Assembly: GCA_030539165.1 (NCBI GenBank)
Contig: JAUNSO010000002.1
Location: 17,398 to 81,397, forward strand
DNA length: 64,000 bases
Direction of reading: 5' to 3'
DNA from: a bacterium
GTDB taxonomy: Bacteria; Bacillota; Clostridia; Lachnospirales; Lachnospiraceae
Program-made: the position numbers and the translations under genes
Shown here: positions 54,856 to 63,089 of the stretch, piece by piece
How the letters are laid out: each line of letters starts with the position of its first letter
Numbering within the stretch: the first letter of the stretch is position 1
The notes under the pieces: generated by a model
Told to the model about the DNA's origin: nothing
The model's database searches: none
What the model saw: only the letters and a program-made list of their open reading frames with translations

Positions 54856-56109
54856 TTAGCTTATGGGTTCAATATTTTCAATGATTTTCTTGGAGATGAA
54901 GGTCAGTACGATACAGATGACAAAGGCACCGAGGAAGATGCTGCCGACATGACTGGCAAGCTTCTCGAATAAGAAGCCATATATAATCTGTCCAAGGGGA
55001 TTGGAACACATAGCAAGGCAGCTTAGCAAAGCCATAACCTTACCCAGAACCTCTGCGGGAGTCACCCACTGTGCATAAGAAATCATTTCTACAGAGAAAA
55101 TCGTGGAGGCAATCATCATAAAGCAGCATGCGGCTACAACGATTCCATAGGAGAGCATCGGAATTTCTCGAAATGTGACTGCAAGTGTAATCATAGGAAG
55201 AGCACAGGAGCAAAGCAGAATCAGGGACCAGGATTTCTGCAGATTGAGTTTACTTCCTCTGATTCCGGCAAATAATCCGCCGATGAGTCCGCCAAGTGCA
55301 AGAGCGCCCTCTGCATAACCGTATAGCCTGTTACCGACAGACTCTTCGAATCCCAGCATCTCTGTGATGATGACAGGAATCCCTACAATCAGCAGTGCGG
55401 AGAATACCATATTGATGACAGCAATCAGAATACAGACCTTTAATATAATCGGTTTTTCATGGGTAATAAAATGAATACTGTCGCCCATGTCATTTTTGGC
55501 AATCGCAAGAATTCCCATTTCCTGCTCCCGTTTTTCAAATGGTATCTGTATGAAGACTTCCATCAGAGAAGAACATAGAAAACAGATGACACCTATGTAC
55601 AGAATCGGTCTTAATCCAAAGGATGCATAGATGACACCACCAATGACCGGTCCGAGGATTCCGGCAAGAGAATTAACCATATTAATGATGGCATTGGCAG
55701 AATTGAGATGAACGGCATCCTCAAGTGCAGGAATGGACGCCTGTACTGCAGGCTGATAGGCACCCTGAATACCGAAGAGCAGCATTAATGTGACAATCAG
55801 CAGCGGAATCAGTGACAGCTTTCCTATGGTGAGCAGTAACACAGCAACAATCACGGCCGTGATAAAATCCAGAACTACCATAATATTTCTTTTATTGACG
55901 CGGTCTGCAATGATGCCGCCTACCGGAGCTAGCAGAATCATCGGCAGAAAGGAACAGGCTGATACAGTTCCGAAGAGTGCAGCTGAGTGCGTCTGATTCA
56001 GCAGATAGATTGGCAGTGCGTAGCGGATGATTGTATTTCCAAACAGGGAAATAATCTGTCCGATGACTACCATTGTAAAGTTACGATTCATTAATTTTGA
56101 TTGGTTCAT
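54856..56109 (-). CDS. MFS family drug/solute exporter
   Basis: 417 residues, twelve hydrophobic helices, with the MFS loop motif GGIIADRVNKRNIMV after helix two. AAGGAG precedes the ATG. It lies 57 bp behind a TetR-type gene on the same strand, so the TetR protein most likely controls an operon containing this exporter. Confidence 0.92.
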   Translation of the reverse strand: MNQSKLMNRNFTMVVIGQIISLFGNTIIRYALPIYLLNQTHSAALFGTVSACSFLPMILLAPVGGIIADRVNKRNIMVVLDFITAVIVAVLLLTIGKLSLIPLLIVTLMLLFGIQGAYQPAVQASIPALEDAVHLNSANAIINMVNSLAGILGPVIGGVIYASFGLRPILYIGVICFLCSSLMEVFIQIPFEKREQEMGILAIAKNDMGDSIHFITHEKPIILKVCILIAVINMVFSALLIVGIPVIITEMLGFEESVGNRLYGYAEGALALGGLIGGLFAGIRGSKLNLQKSWSLILLCSCALPMITLAVTFREIPMLSYGIVVAACCFMMIASTIFSVEMISYAQWVTPAEVLGKVMALLSCLAMCSNPLGQIIYGFLFEKLASHVGSIFLGAFVICIVLTFISKKIIENIEPIS

Positions 56110-56166
56110 TGTGTAGATTCTCCTTTTTATACCGAATGAGGGTATGTATTAGCTAAAATGAAATGA

Positions 56167-56820
56167 TTAAGTCTGTGCCAGAATGACTTTGCAGTACCGG
56201 GTATAGGATTCCATCATATCATCATCCAGTAACTCCAGACCTTGTGTCTTAAGTAGTTCATGAAAGAAGCAGACTCTTTTTTGCATCTCCTCAAGATTTG
56301 AACAGACAACAAACGGATTCAGCCAGATATTAGTCAGCAGACTGACAACCTCTGCAAGTTCCTTGGGATAATCGGTCTGAATGGAACCGTCTCTTTGTCC
56401 CTGTTCGATAATCGGCTGTACAAAATGAGGAGCTACATCTGAGAAAATCTCATTGACCTGCATGGCTAAAAGCTTTGGATTATCCATCAGATTGGGTGCT
56501 ACCGTATATACAATGTCACGTTCAGAACTGGCAAGAGATATACGGAACATCTTTTTTAACTTCTCATATCCGTTCAGGGACGGATCGTCTCGGATTGCAC
56601 GCAGATCAATGATAATCTGTTCATTAAAGCGATCACCGACAGCATTGAAGATTTCTTCCTTCGATTTGAAATGGTGGTATACAGCCCCCTTGCTGAGACC
56701 ACCCAATCCACTGATGATGTCCTGAATAGAAGTTGCTTCATACCCTTTTTCAAGGAATAGATTCTGTGCGACATCTAGTATTTTCTTGACTGTTACTTCT
56801 GGATACTTGTTTCGTGACAT
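56167..56820 (-). CDS. TetR-family repressor
   Basis: 217 residues. N-terminal HTH: ILDVAQNLFLEKGYEATSIQDIISGLGGLSKGAVYHHFKSKEEIF. The C-terminal ligand domain is divergent. Its promoter region contains a 39-bp palindrome that includes the ribosome binding site AAAGGAG. First gene of the tetR-MFS operon. Confidence 0.92.
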   Translation of the reverse strand: MSRNKYPEVTVKKILDVAQNLFLEKGYEATSIQDIISGLGGLSKGAVYHHFKSKEEIFNAVGDRFNEQIIIDLRAIRDDPSLNGYEKLKKMFRISLASSERDIVYTVAPNLMDNPKLLAMQVNEIFSDVAPHFVQPIIEQGQRDGSIQTDYPKELAEVVSLLTNIWLNPFVVCSNLEEMQKRVCFFHELLKTQGLELLDDDMMESYTRYCKVILAQT

Positions 56821-56825
56821 AGGCT

Positions 56826-56864
56826 CTCCTTTACATACATACCGTCGGTATGTATGTAAAGGAG
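56826..56864. promoter_or_regulatory. 39-bp perfect palindrome, TetR operator
   Basis: Arms of 19 bp (CTCCTTTACATACATACCG and its complement) around a single T. It contains the tetR ribosome binding site on the minus strand and abuts the -10 element. Confidence 0.9.
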
Positions 56865-56891
56865 TATATATAATATTATGTTTTTTGTCAA
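56863..56891 (-). promoter_or_regulatory. Promoter of the tetR-MFS operon
   Basis: On the minus strand TTGACA, 17-nt spacer, TATACT: the best promoter match in this region. The -10 end overlaps the palindrome, so a bound repressor would block polymerase. Confidence 0.8.
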
Positions 56892-56910
56892 GAGTAAAAA
56901 TATACTCCTA

Positions 56911-56939
56911 TTGTGGATTGTTGATCTATCCATTATAAT
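56911..56939 (+). promoter_or_regulatory. Promoter of the lipoprotein gene
   Basis: TTGTGG, 17-nt spacer, TATAAT, in the gap divergent to tetR. Confidence 0.5.
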
Positions 56940-57066
56940 ACAATAGCAGGAGAACTTTGATACAGAAGATTATATATGCGGCATCAGCAGTGAACATATA
57001 TAAGATGACTAAAGAAATGAATGGATATAAATGTGTGACTATAGAAAGATTAAAGGAGAATCAATA

Positions 57067-58371
57067 ATGAAGAAAAGAAAGATTCAAATTCTATGTTTAT
57101 GCGGTATGCTTGCGATGATGTTCTCTGCCTGCAATAAAAAGCCGGCTGACACACCGGCAGCTCAGACAGAGGCAGTGACTGCAGACTCGACAGAACAGAA
57201 ATCACAGGACAGTGAAGCAACAGAGAAAACAAGGACATACGATGACAGTCTTATAACAGAGGCTTATTCCATCGAAAAGGAAATCACATTTGACCCAGAT
57301 ACGGAATATGAGTACAAAGAGAATTTTTCCTACCATATTCCCCAGCTGTCCGATGAGACAGCAGATGCGAAAGCAATCAATCAGGAGATACTGAATGCAT
57401 TTGAGAAAATGGCAAAGAAGCTTGAAACAGCAGATGAGACCTATGATGAGTACATCAATGGCGTCAGCTATCAGACGACATGGAATGGCAGTCTGCTGAG
57501 TCTCGTGATAGAGTCCGCTTACATGTACGCTGATGCGAGAGAATACATGGTTTATAATTACGACTTTGAGAATGGTACGAGACTCACAAATGCTGATCTG
57601 GTCAAGAAAGCCGGTCTGTCAGAGGATGAGTATATTAAGACCCTCCGATATGCAGCAGTGGCTGAATCAGATAAAACGGCAGATGAACTGAATGCAGTAC
57701 AGGAGGAAAGCTATGACGAGGGTGTAACCGATGAAATGCGCCAGTCATGGTATGCGGAGGAGATACTTCTTCGCGCGCAGACGATGTCAGATCAATATAC
57801 GAATATGGATACACCACTATATATGAATGCCAATGGAAATCTTGAAGCAATTGCACGCATCGGTGTCATGGCAGGAAGCGGATGGTATTATCAGAACATC
57901 GAAATTAAAAAAGGTGAAGATATTCCAGAGGATATAGATAGTCAAAATGAAAGCTTCAGTATGGATGCTGAGGGGTCTCTGGTATTTAATCAGACACTAC
58001 TTCGTCTGCAGGGAGATGAGGGCTATAAGACATCTCAACAAGACAGAGAATACTATATCGGTATTGACTCCTCAAATGGCAATTTTCTGTATCAGGACTA
58101 CACAGCAGACGGAGAGGACAGTCTGAATCTGAGCGGTTCGCTGAGATATTCCGGTATGAATGAAAAGGGCTTGATCTTTTCTTTTATGCTAGATGAGCAG
58201 GATGGCCAGCCACTCAACGAAGAGGATCAGAAAACGGGCACATTTCTGATGGTAGTTCCATCAGATGAGGATTATGATTATGACAGGCTGACGATATGTC
58301 CACTGGAAGGAACAGATCTGTTCAATGCAGGAGAACAGGGTGAGACAGTTCTTGAGAGGATATATGGTTAA
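57067..58371 (+). CDS. Hypothetical lipoprotein
   Basis: 434 residues. Signal peptide with a lipobox-like AMMFSAC (Cys about 21), then a low-complexity acidic/Thr-rich linker (about 25-65) and two mixed alpha/beta regions. NYDFENGTRLTNADLVKKAGL is reminiscent of DUF3298/DUF4163-type proteins, which is weak evidence. Probably anchored on the outer face of the membrane. AAAGGAG precedes the ATG at 57067. Confidence 0.6.
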   Translation: MKKRKIQILCLCGMLAMMFSACNKKPADTPAAQTEAVTADSTEQKSQDSEATEKTRTYDDSLITEAYSIEKEITFDPDTEYEYKENFSYHIPQLSDETADAKAINQEILNAFEKMAKKLETADETYDEYINGVSYQTTWNGSLLSLVIESAYMYADAREYMVYNYDFENGTRLTNADLVKKAGLSEDEYIKTLRYAAVAESDKTADELNAVQEESYDEGVTDEMRQSWYAEEILLRAQTMSDQYTNMDTPLYMNANGNLEAIARIGVMAGSGWYYQNIEIKKGEDIPEDIDSQNESFSMDAEGSLVFNQTLLRLQGDEGYKTSQQDREYYIGIDSSNGNFLYQDYTADGEDSLNLSGSLRYSGMNEKGLIFSFMLDEQDGQPLNEEDQKTGTFLMVVPSDEDYDYDRLTICPLEGTDLFNAGEQGETVLERIYG

Positions 58372-58403
58372 TACTGAACAATACGATTCAAGGAGAGAAA
58401 ACT

Positions 58404-60428
58404 ATGAGATTTGAAAATGATCACGGAGTATTGGTATGCTATCATCAGGGAGAACGTGTCAGGATCGAGGCATGGGGCAGAGATTCCTTTCGTGTACGTG
58501 CAACGCGTCTGATGGACTTTACACAGAATCAATGGGCATTGACAGAAGAAATAGAGAAATGCCCTACAGAGATTACCTTTCAGGAGGAAGACTTCTGGGT
58601 AGGGGACGGAACGATAGAAAAGAAGGAATATGCAACCATCCGGAATGGACAGCTAAAGGCAGTCGTGAATTTTGTGGGCATTATTTCATTTTTTAAAAAT
58701 GACAAACTGATACTTCGCGAGTACTTCCGCTTTTATGGTGGGACGATTTCGAAGGAGAGCCGCTGTCTGAAGATACCTGGACGCGAGTGGAAGGGTGTGA
58801 TCGGAGGAAGTGAGCATTCCCTGAATCTGAAATTTGAGAGCAATGAAGGCGAAAAGCTCTATGGCATGGGTCAGTATCAGCAGCCATGTATGGAACTGAA
58901 GGGCTGTGTGCTGGAACTGGCACAGAGAAACTCTCAGATATCCGTACCGTTTGCTGTGTCTTCGCTGGGTTACGGCTTCCTGTGGAACAATCCCGCAGTT
59001 GGACAGGTCATCTTCGGCAAGAACTATACAGAGTGGACCGCTAAGGCAACCAAAGAAATGGATTACTGGATCACTGCAGCTGATACACCCAAGGAAATCC
59101 TGCAAAACTACACTGCTGTGACAGGACACGCGGAGATGTTTCCGGAGGATCTGATGGGACTCTGGCAGTGCAAGCTGCGTTACCGCACACAGGCAGAGGT
59201 TCTCGAGGTGGCTCATCAGTATCAAAAAGAGGGGATCAAGATCGATCTGATCGTGATTGATTTCTTCCATTGGACGGTGCAGGGTGACTGGAAATTTGAC
59301 AGTAAATACTGGCCGGATCCGAAGGCAATGGTAGATGAACTGCACTCTATGGGCATCAAGGTCATTGTATCCATCTGGCCATCTGTAGATCGCAAAAGCG
59401 AGAATTTCGAGCCGATGATGGAAAAGGGACTGCTCATCAAGACAGAGCGCGGTGCAGCACAGACCTATGATTATCAGGGAGACTGTGTAGAGATCGATCC
59501 TTTTAACCCGGAAACAAAGAAATATGTATGGGAAGTATGTAAGAAGAATTACTACGATTTTGGCATAGACGCATTCTGGCTGGATAATTCCGAGCCGGAT
59601 TACGGTGTTTATGACTTCGATAATTATCGCTACTGTGTCGGACCGGCACTGGAGGTCAGCAATCTGTATCCGCAGATGTACAGTCGTATTTATTATGACG
59701 AAATGAAGAAAGCCGAGAATGAACATGTTGTGAATCTGCTGCGCAGTGGATGGGCAGGCTCGCAGAAGTATGGCAACGTGATCTGGTCCGGAGATATCCC
59801 AAGTACATTTGAGGCCTTCTTTGATCAGATCAAAGGCGGACTGAATATGGGACTTGCAGGGATTCCATGGTGGACGACGGATATCGGCGGGTTTATGACG
59901 GATGATGTAGAGGATCCGGACTTTAGACAGCTGCTGATCCGCTGGTATCAGTTTGCAGTATACTCCGCAGTATTCCGTATGCACGGAGACAGAGGACCCT
60001 ATAATATTCCACCACTGGACGACAGGGACTGGGGCGGCGGATATCTTCATACCGGCCAGCCGAATGAGCTGTGGAGCTATGGAGAGGATAATTACCGGAT
60101 CATGAAGAAGTATTATGATATCCGTATTTCCATGCATGATTACATCAAAAAACTGTATGAGGAGGCTCATACAAATGGCTCACCACTGATTCGTACGATG
60201 TTCTATGAGTTTCCGCAGGATGAAAAATGCTGGGGATGTGATGACCAGTATATGTTTGGAGACAGATATCTAGTGGCACCGATCGTACATTTGAATGAAT
60301 ACAGACGAGAGGTATATTTGCCGGAAGGGGAATGGAGACTGACCTCGACCGGTGAACAGTATACCGGAGGTAAAACAGTGACAGTCGATGCACCGATTGA
60401 TTATATGCCTGTATTTGAGAAAGTATAA
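58404..60428 (+). CDS. Glycoside hydrolase family 31 (alpha-glucosidase/alpha-xylosidase-like)
   Basis: 674 residues. GH31 barrel with the nucleophile in FWLDNSEPDYG (D394) and the acid/base in WSGDIPSTFE (D464), plus GIPWWTTDIGGF and FRMHGDRGP. The N-terminal beta domain (about 1-230) has the GH31 type. No signal peptide, so cytoplasmic. The substrate (glucoside or xyloside) cannot be told from these motifs. Its neighbours are not transporters, so the import route is elsewhere. Confidence 0.93.
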   Translation: MRFENDHGVLVCYHQGERVRIEAWGRDSFRVRATRLMDFTQNQWALTEEIEKCPTEITFQEEDFWVGDGTIEKKEYATIRNGQLKAVVNFVGIISFFKNDKLILREYFRFYGGTISKESRCLKIPGREWKGVIGGSEHSLNLKFESNEGEKLYGMGQYQQPCMELKGCVLELAQRNSQISVPFAVSSLGYGFLWNNPAVGQVIFGKNYTEWTAKATKEMDYWITAADTPKEILQNYTAVTGHAEMFPEDLMGLWQCKLRYRTQAEVLEVAHQYQKEGIKIDLIVIDFFHWTVQGDWKFDSKYWPDPKAMVDELHSMGIKVIVSIWPSVDRKSENFEPMMEKGLLIKTERGAAQTYDYQGDCVEIDPFNPETKKYVWEVCKKNYYDFGIDAFWLDNSEPDYGVYDFDNYRYCVGPALEVSNLYPQMYSRIYYDEMKKAENEHVVNLLRSGWAGSQKYGNVIWSGDIPSTFEAFFDQIKGGLNMGLAGIPWWTTDIGGFMTDDVEDPDFRQLLIRWYQFAVYSAVFRMHGDRGPYNIPPLDDRDWGGGYLHTGQPNELWSYGEDNYRIMKKYYDIRISMHDYIKKLYEEAHTNGSPLIRTMFYEFPQDEKCWGCDDQYMFGDRYLVAPIVHLNEYRREVYLPEGEWRLTSTGEQYTGGKTVTVDAPIDYMPVFEKV

Positions 60429-60466
60429 AAACAGTTAAAAAAACAGAATTATTAGCGAATTTACTC

Positions 60467-60493
60467 TAAAGTCCTCAAAGAATTGGCCGATAA
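60467..60493 (+). promoter_or_regulatory. Sigma-28 promoter of flgM
   Basis: TAAA, 15-nt spacer, GCCGATAA: an exact match to the flagellar sigma-28 consensus, 55 bp upstream of the flgM start. Confidence 0.92.
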
Positions 60494-60548
60494 AGAATAT
60501 ATAGGATGAACAGAGTGTGTCCTAATATCCACGGAAGGAGGAACCGTT

Positions 60549-60836
60549 ATGCGTATAGAGGCATATAACCAGATTAACCAGATCTATAATACGAACAAAT
60601 CAACGAAGGCTAATAAAACATCCAAGACCAGTTCGTCTGATCAGGTGCAGATTTCAAGCATAGGAAAGGATATCCAGACCTTGAAACAGGCAGTTGCCGA
60701 TTCTCCTAACATCAGAGAGGAATTGACAGCACCATTGAAGGAAAAGATCAATGCAGGCACATATAATGTCAGCAGTGAGTCCTTCGCAGACAAGTTGATG
60801 CAGAAGTACAATGAGAGTGAGAACCTGAGTTTCTAA
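60549..60836 (+). CDS. flgM: Anti-sigma-28 factor FlgM
   Basis: 95 residues. A flexible Ser/Thr/Lys-rich N-terminal half and a helical C-terminus (VQISSIGKDIQTLKQAVADS, ReeltaPLKEKINAGTYNV) as in FlgM. It holds sigma-28 inactive until exported. It sits behind a sigma-28 promoter, giving feedback. GGAAGGAGG precedes the ATG. Confidence 0.9.
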   Translation: MRIEAYNQINQIYNTNKSTKANKTSKTSSSDQVQISSIGKDIQTLKQAVADSPNIREELTAPLKEKINAGTYNVSSESFADKLMQKYNESENLSF

Positions 60837-60869
60837 ATAGATTAGAACCTGGGGAGTGGGGTAATTTTA

Positions 60870-61385
60870 GTGGCTAGTTTAATGGAAGAATTATTGACCG
60901 TTTTGGAATCAGAAAATACGGAATATGAGACTCTACTGGAATTATCAATGAAAAAGACCCCGATTATCGTGAGCGGGGACATTGTGGAACTTCAAAAAAT
61001 CACGGATGAAGAAAAAGACGTTGTTAACAGAATCAGTCATTTTGGCCAGAAGCGGGAGACGGTGACAAAAGACATCGCCAACGTAATCAACAAGGATGTT
61101 GAGACTTTGAAGCTTTCAACCTTGATTCATTTGCTTGACAGACAGCCAAAGGAACAGGCAAGACTGGCTGCAGTCAGTGACAAGCTGCAGGACACGGTAC
61201 GCCGGATCAAAAAGGTCAACGACCAGAATGCAGAGCTTATCAAACAGGCACTGGAACTGGTGTCCTTTGATATGAATCTGATACAGGCAATGAAGCAGGC
61301 ACCGGAAACAGCAAACTATGACAGAGGAGCCGTCAATACAGGCGGAACTCTTGGATCATTCAGCGGTTTCGATGCAAAACAGTAG
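60870..61385 (+). CDS. flgN: Flagellar export chaperone FlgN
   Basis: 171 residues, all-helical: MASLMEELLTVLESENTEYETLL and IVSGDIVELQKITDEEKDVVNRI are typical. It chaperones FlgK and FlgL to the export gate. The start is a GTG at 60870 with GGGG 7 nt upstream. flgM is 33 bp upstream, flgK 27 bp downstream. Confidence 0.88.
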   Translation: MASLMEELLTVLESENTEYETLLELSMKKTPIIVSGDIVELQKITDEEKDVVNRISHFGQKRETVTKDIANVINKDVETLKLSTLIHLLDRQPKEQARLAAVSDKLQDTVRRIKKVNDQNAELIKQALELVSFDMNLIQAMKQAPETANYDRGAVNTGGTLGSFSGFDAKQ

Positions 61386-61412
61386 AAAAAAGTCCGCAGA
61401 CGAGGTGATAGC

Positions 61413-63044
61413 ATGCCGTTAATGGGAAGCTTATACGTTGGAGCATCAGGCTTACAGACAAGTCAGAATGCGCTGAATACAACTTCACACAATTTATCCA
61501 ACCTGGATACGGTAGGCTATGTTAGACAGCAGGTATTACTTGGTGACCGTACCTATAGTACTGTCGGGAACAGTTCCATTAGCTCACAGCAGGTAGGACT
61601 GGGCGTTAACTATGAAAAAGTAAGACAGGTCAGAGATTTTTTCTTGGACCAGACATATCGAGAGGAAAAAGGAAGAGCGGCATTCTACGAGACTTCATAT
61701 GATGTCATCAATGAGATTGAGACATTATTTGGAGAGATGGAAGGTGTGGCTTTTCAAACGTCGCTTTCAGATCTATGGACGGCCGTACAGGAATTGCAAA
61801 AGGATCCCTCGAGCACAGTAGTGCAGGGGCAGCTCGTATCAAAGGCTGCAACCTTTATCGAGAGAGCCAATTCTGTGTACAGCGGTCTTTCTTCATATCA
61901 AAGTACATTAAATGACGAAGTCAAGGACATCGTTGGTACCATCAATAAATACGGCAATCAGATCAGCGCCCTGAATGAACAGATTAGAAAACTGGAAATC
62001 GGTTCCGAAGAGGCAAACGACCTGAGAGATCAGAGAAATCAGCTGTTGGATGAGCTGTCAGGCTATGCAAATATATCGTATGATGAGGATCAGGAGGGCG
62101 TTGTATCTGTTAAGATCGAGGGCTCGACTTTCATCGCCAGGGATCGTGTCTATGAGATGGGCACTGTTATGGATCCCGGTACAGGCTTTTATACTCCGGT
62201 ATGGCCGCAGAACTCAGACACACCCGTATTTGATCTGACCAAAGAGATATCATCAGATCTGGACAGTGATATCGGCAAACTCAAGGCACTTGTGCTGGCA
62301 CGTGGAGATCATGCAGCGAATTATTCAGATATGGATGATAAGGATACCTATGAAAGAGATATCCAGCCATCCTTGATCATGAACATTCAGGCTGAATTTG
62401 ATAACCTGATCCATGGCGTTGTGACAACGATGAATAATGTGCTGTGTGGAGAGACGAATCCGGATGCGACACTGCCTACTTATGATTCCGCTGAGGATTG
62501 TCCGCATGAACTGTTTGTCAGACTGGGAACAGAGCGATATAAAGAAGTCACCGACCCGACAGACCCTGATTACGGAAAGTATAGATATGTAGCAGAAGAC
62601 ACCAGCGGCAGCCCTTCCAATGTATCTTCGATGTACACCTCGAATAACCTGAAGATCAATCCGGATCTGCTCAAGCAGGCATCTCTGCTCAGCTTTGTCA
62701 ATGCTGACGGAACAGTTGATAAGGAAAAGGCTAATGCATTAGAGCAGGCATTTGACAATACATTTGATACTTTGAATCCGACGCTGGAGGCACACCTGAA
62801 CTTCAAGGACTACTATTCAGCCCTGATCGGACAGGTGGCAAATGAAGGCTCCGTATATAAAAATATAGCACAGACACAGGCCAAGACAGTCATTTCAGTA
62901 GACGATGCGAGAGAGGCAGTCATGGGAGTGTCATCAGACGAAGAACTGACCAATATGATTAAGTTCCAGAATGCATACAATGCATCCAGCCGCTATATCA
63001 ATGTCATCAGCGATATGTTGGAAACATTGCTCAACTTAAAGTAG
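61413..63044 (+). CDS. flgK: Hook-associated protein FlgK (copy 1)
   Basis: 543 residues. N-terminal flagellar axial signature SLYVGASGLQTSQNALNTTSHNLSNLDTVGYVRQQ and C-terminal VSSDEELTNMIKFQNAYNASSRYINVISDMLETLL. It joins hook and filament. The GATGACC... GAGGTGA site precedes the ATG. A second FlgK-like gene follows 45 bp later. Confidence 0.93.
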   Translation: MPLMGSLYVGASGLQTSQNALNTTSHNLSNLDTVGYVRQQVLLGDRTYSTVGNSSISSQQVGLGVNYEKVRQVRDFFLDQTYREEKGRAAFYETSYDVINEIETLFGEMEGVAFQTSLSDLWTAVQELQKDPSSTVVQGQLVSKAATFIERANSVYSGLSSYQSTLNDEVKDIVGTINKYGNQISALNEQIRKLEIGSEEANDLRDQRNQLLDELSGYANISYDEDQEGVVSVKIEGSTFIARDRVYEMGTVMDPGTGFYTPVWPQNSDTPVFDLTKEISSDLDSDIGKLKALVLARGDHAANYSDMDDKDTYERDIQPSLIMNIQAEFDNLIHGVVTTMNNVLCGETNPDATLPTYDSAEDCPHELFVRLGTERYKEVTDPTDPDYGKYRYVAEDTSGSPSNVSSMYTSNNLKINPDLLKQASLLSFVNADGTVDKEKANALEQAFDNTFDTLNPTLEAHLNFKDYYSALIGQVANEGSVYKNIAQTQAKTVISVDDAREAVMGVSSDEELTNMIKFQNAYNASSRYINVISDMLETLLNLK

Positions 63045-63089
63045 AAATATGACGATGAATATAACAGACAACAGAAAGGAGTGACGCAG

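Noticed and set aside
58686..60170. Long minus-strand frame opposite the GH31 gene
   Set aside because: The plus strand has all GH31 motifs; the antisense frame has no ribosome site and an atypical composition.
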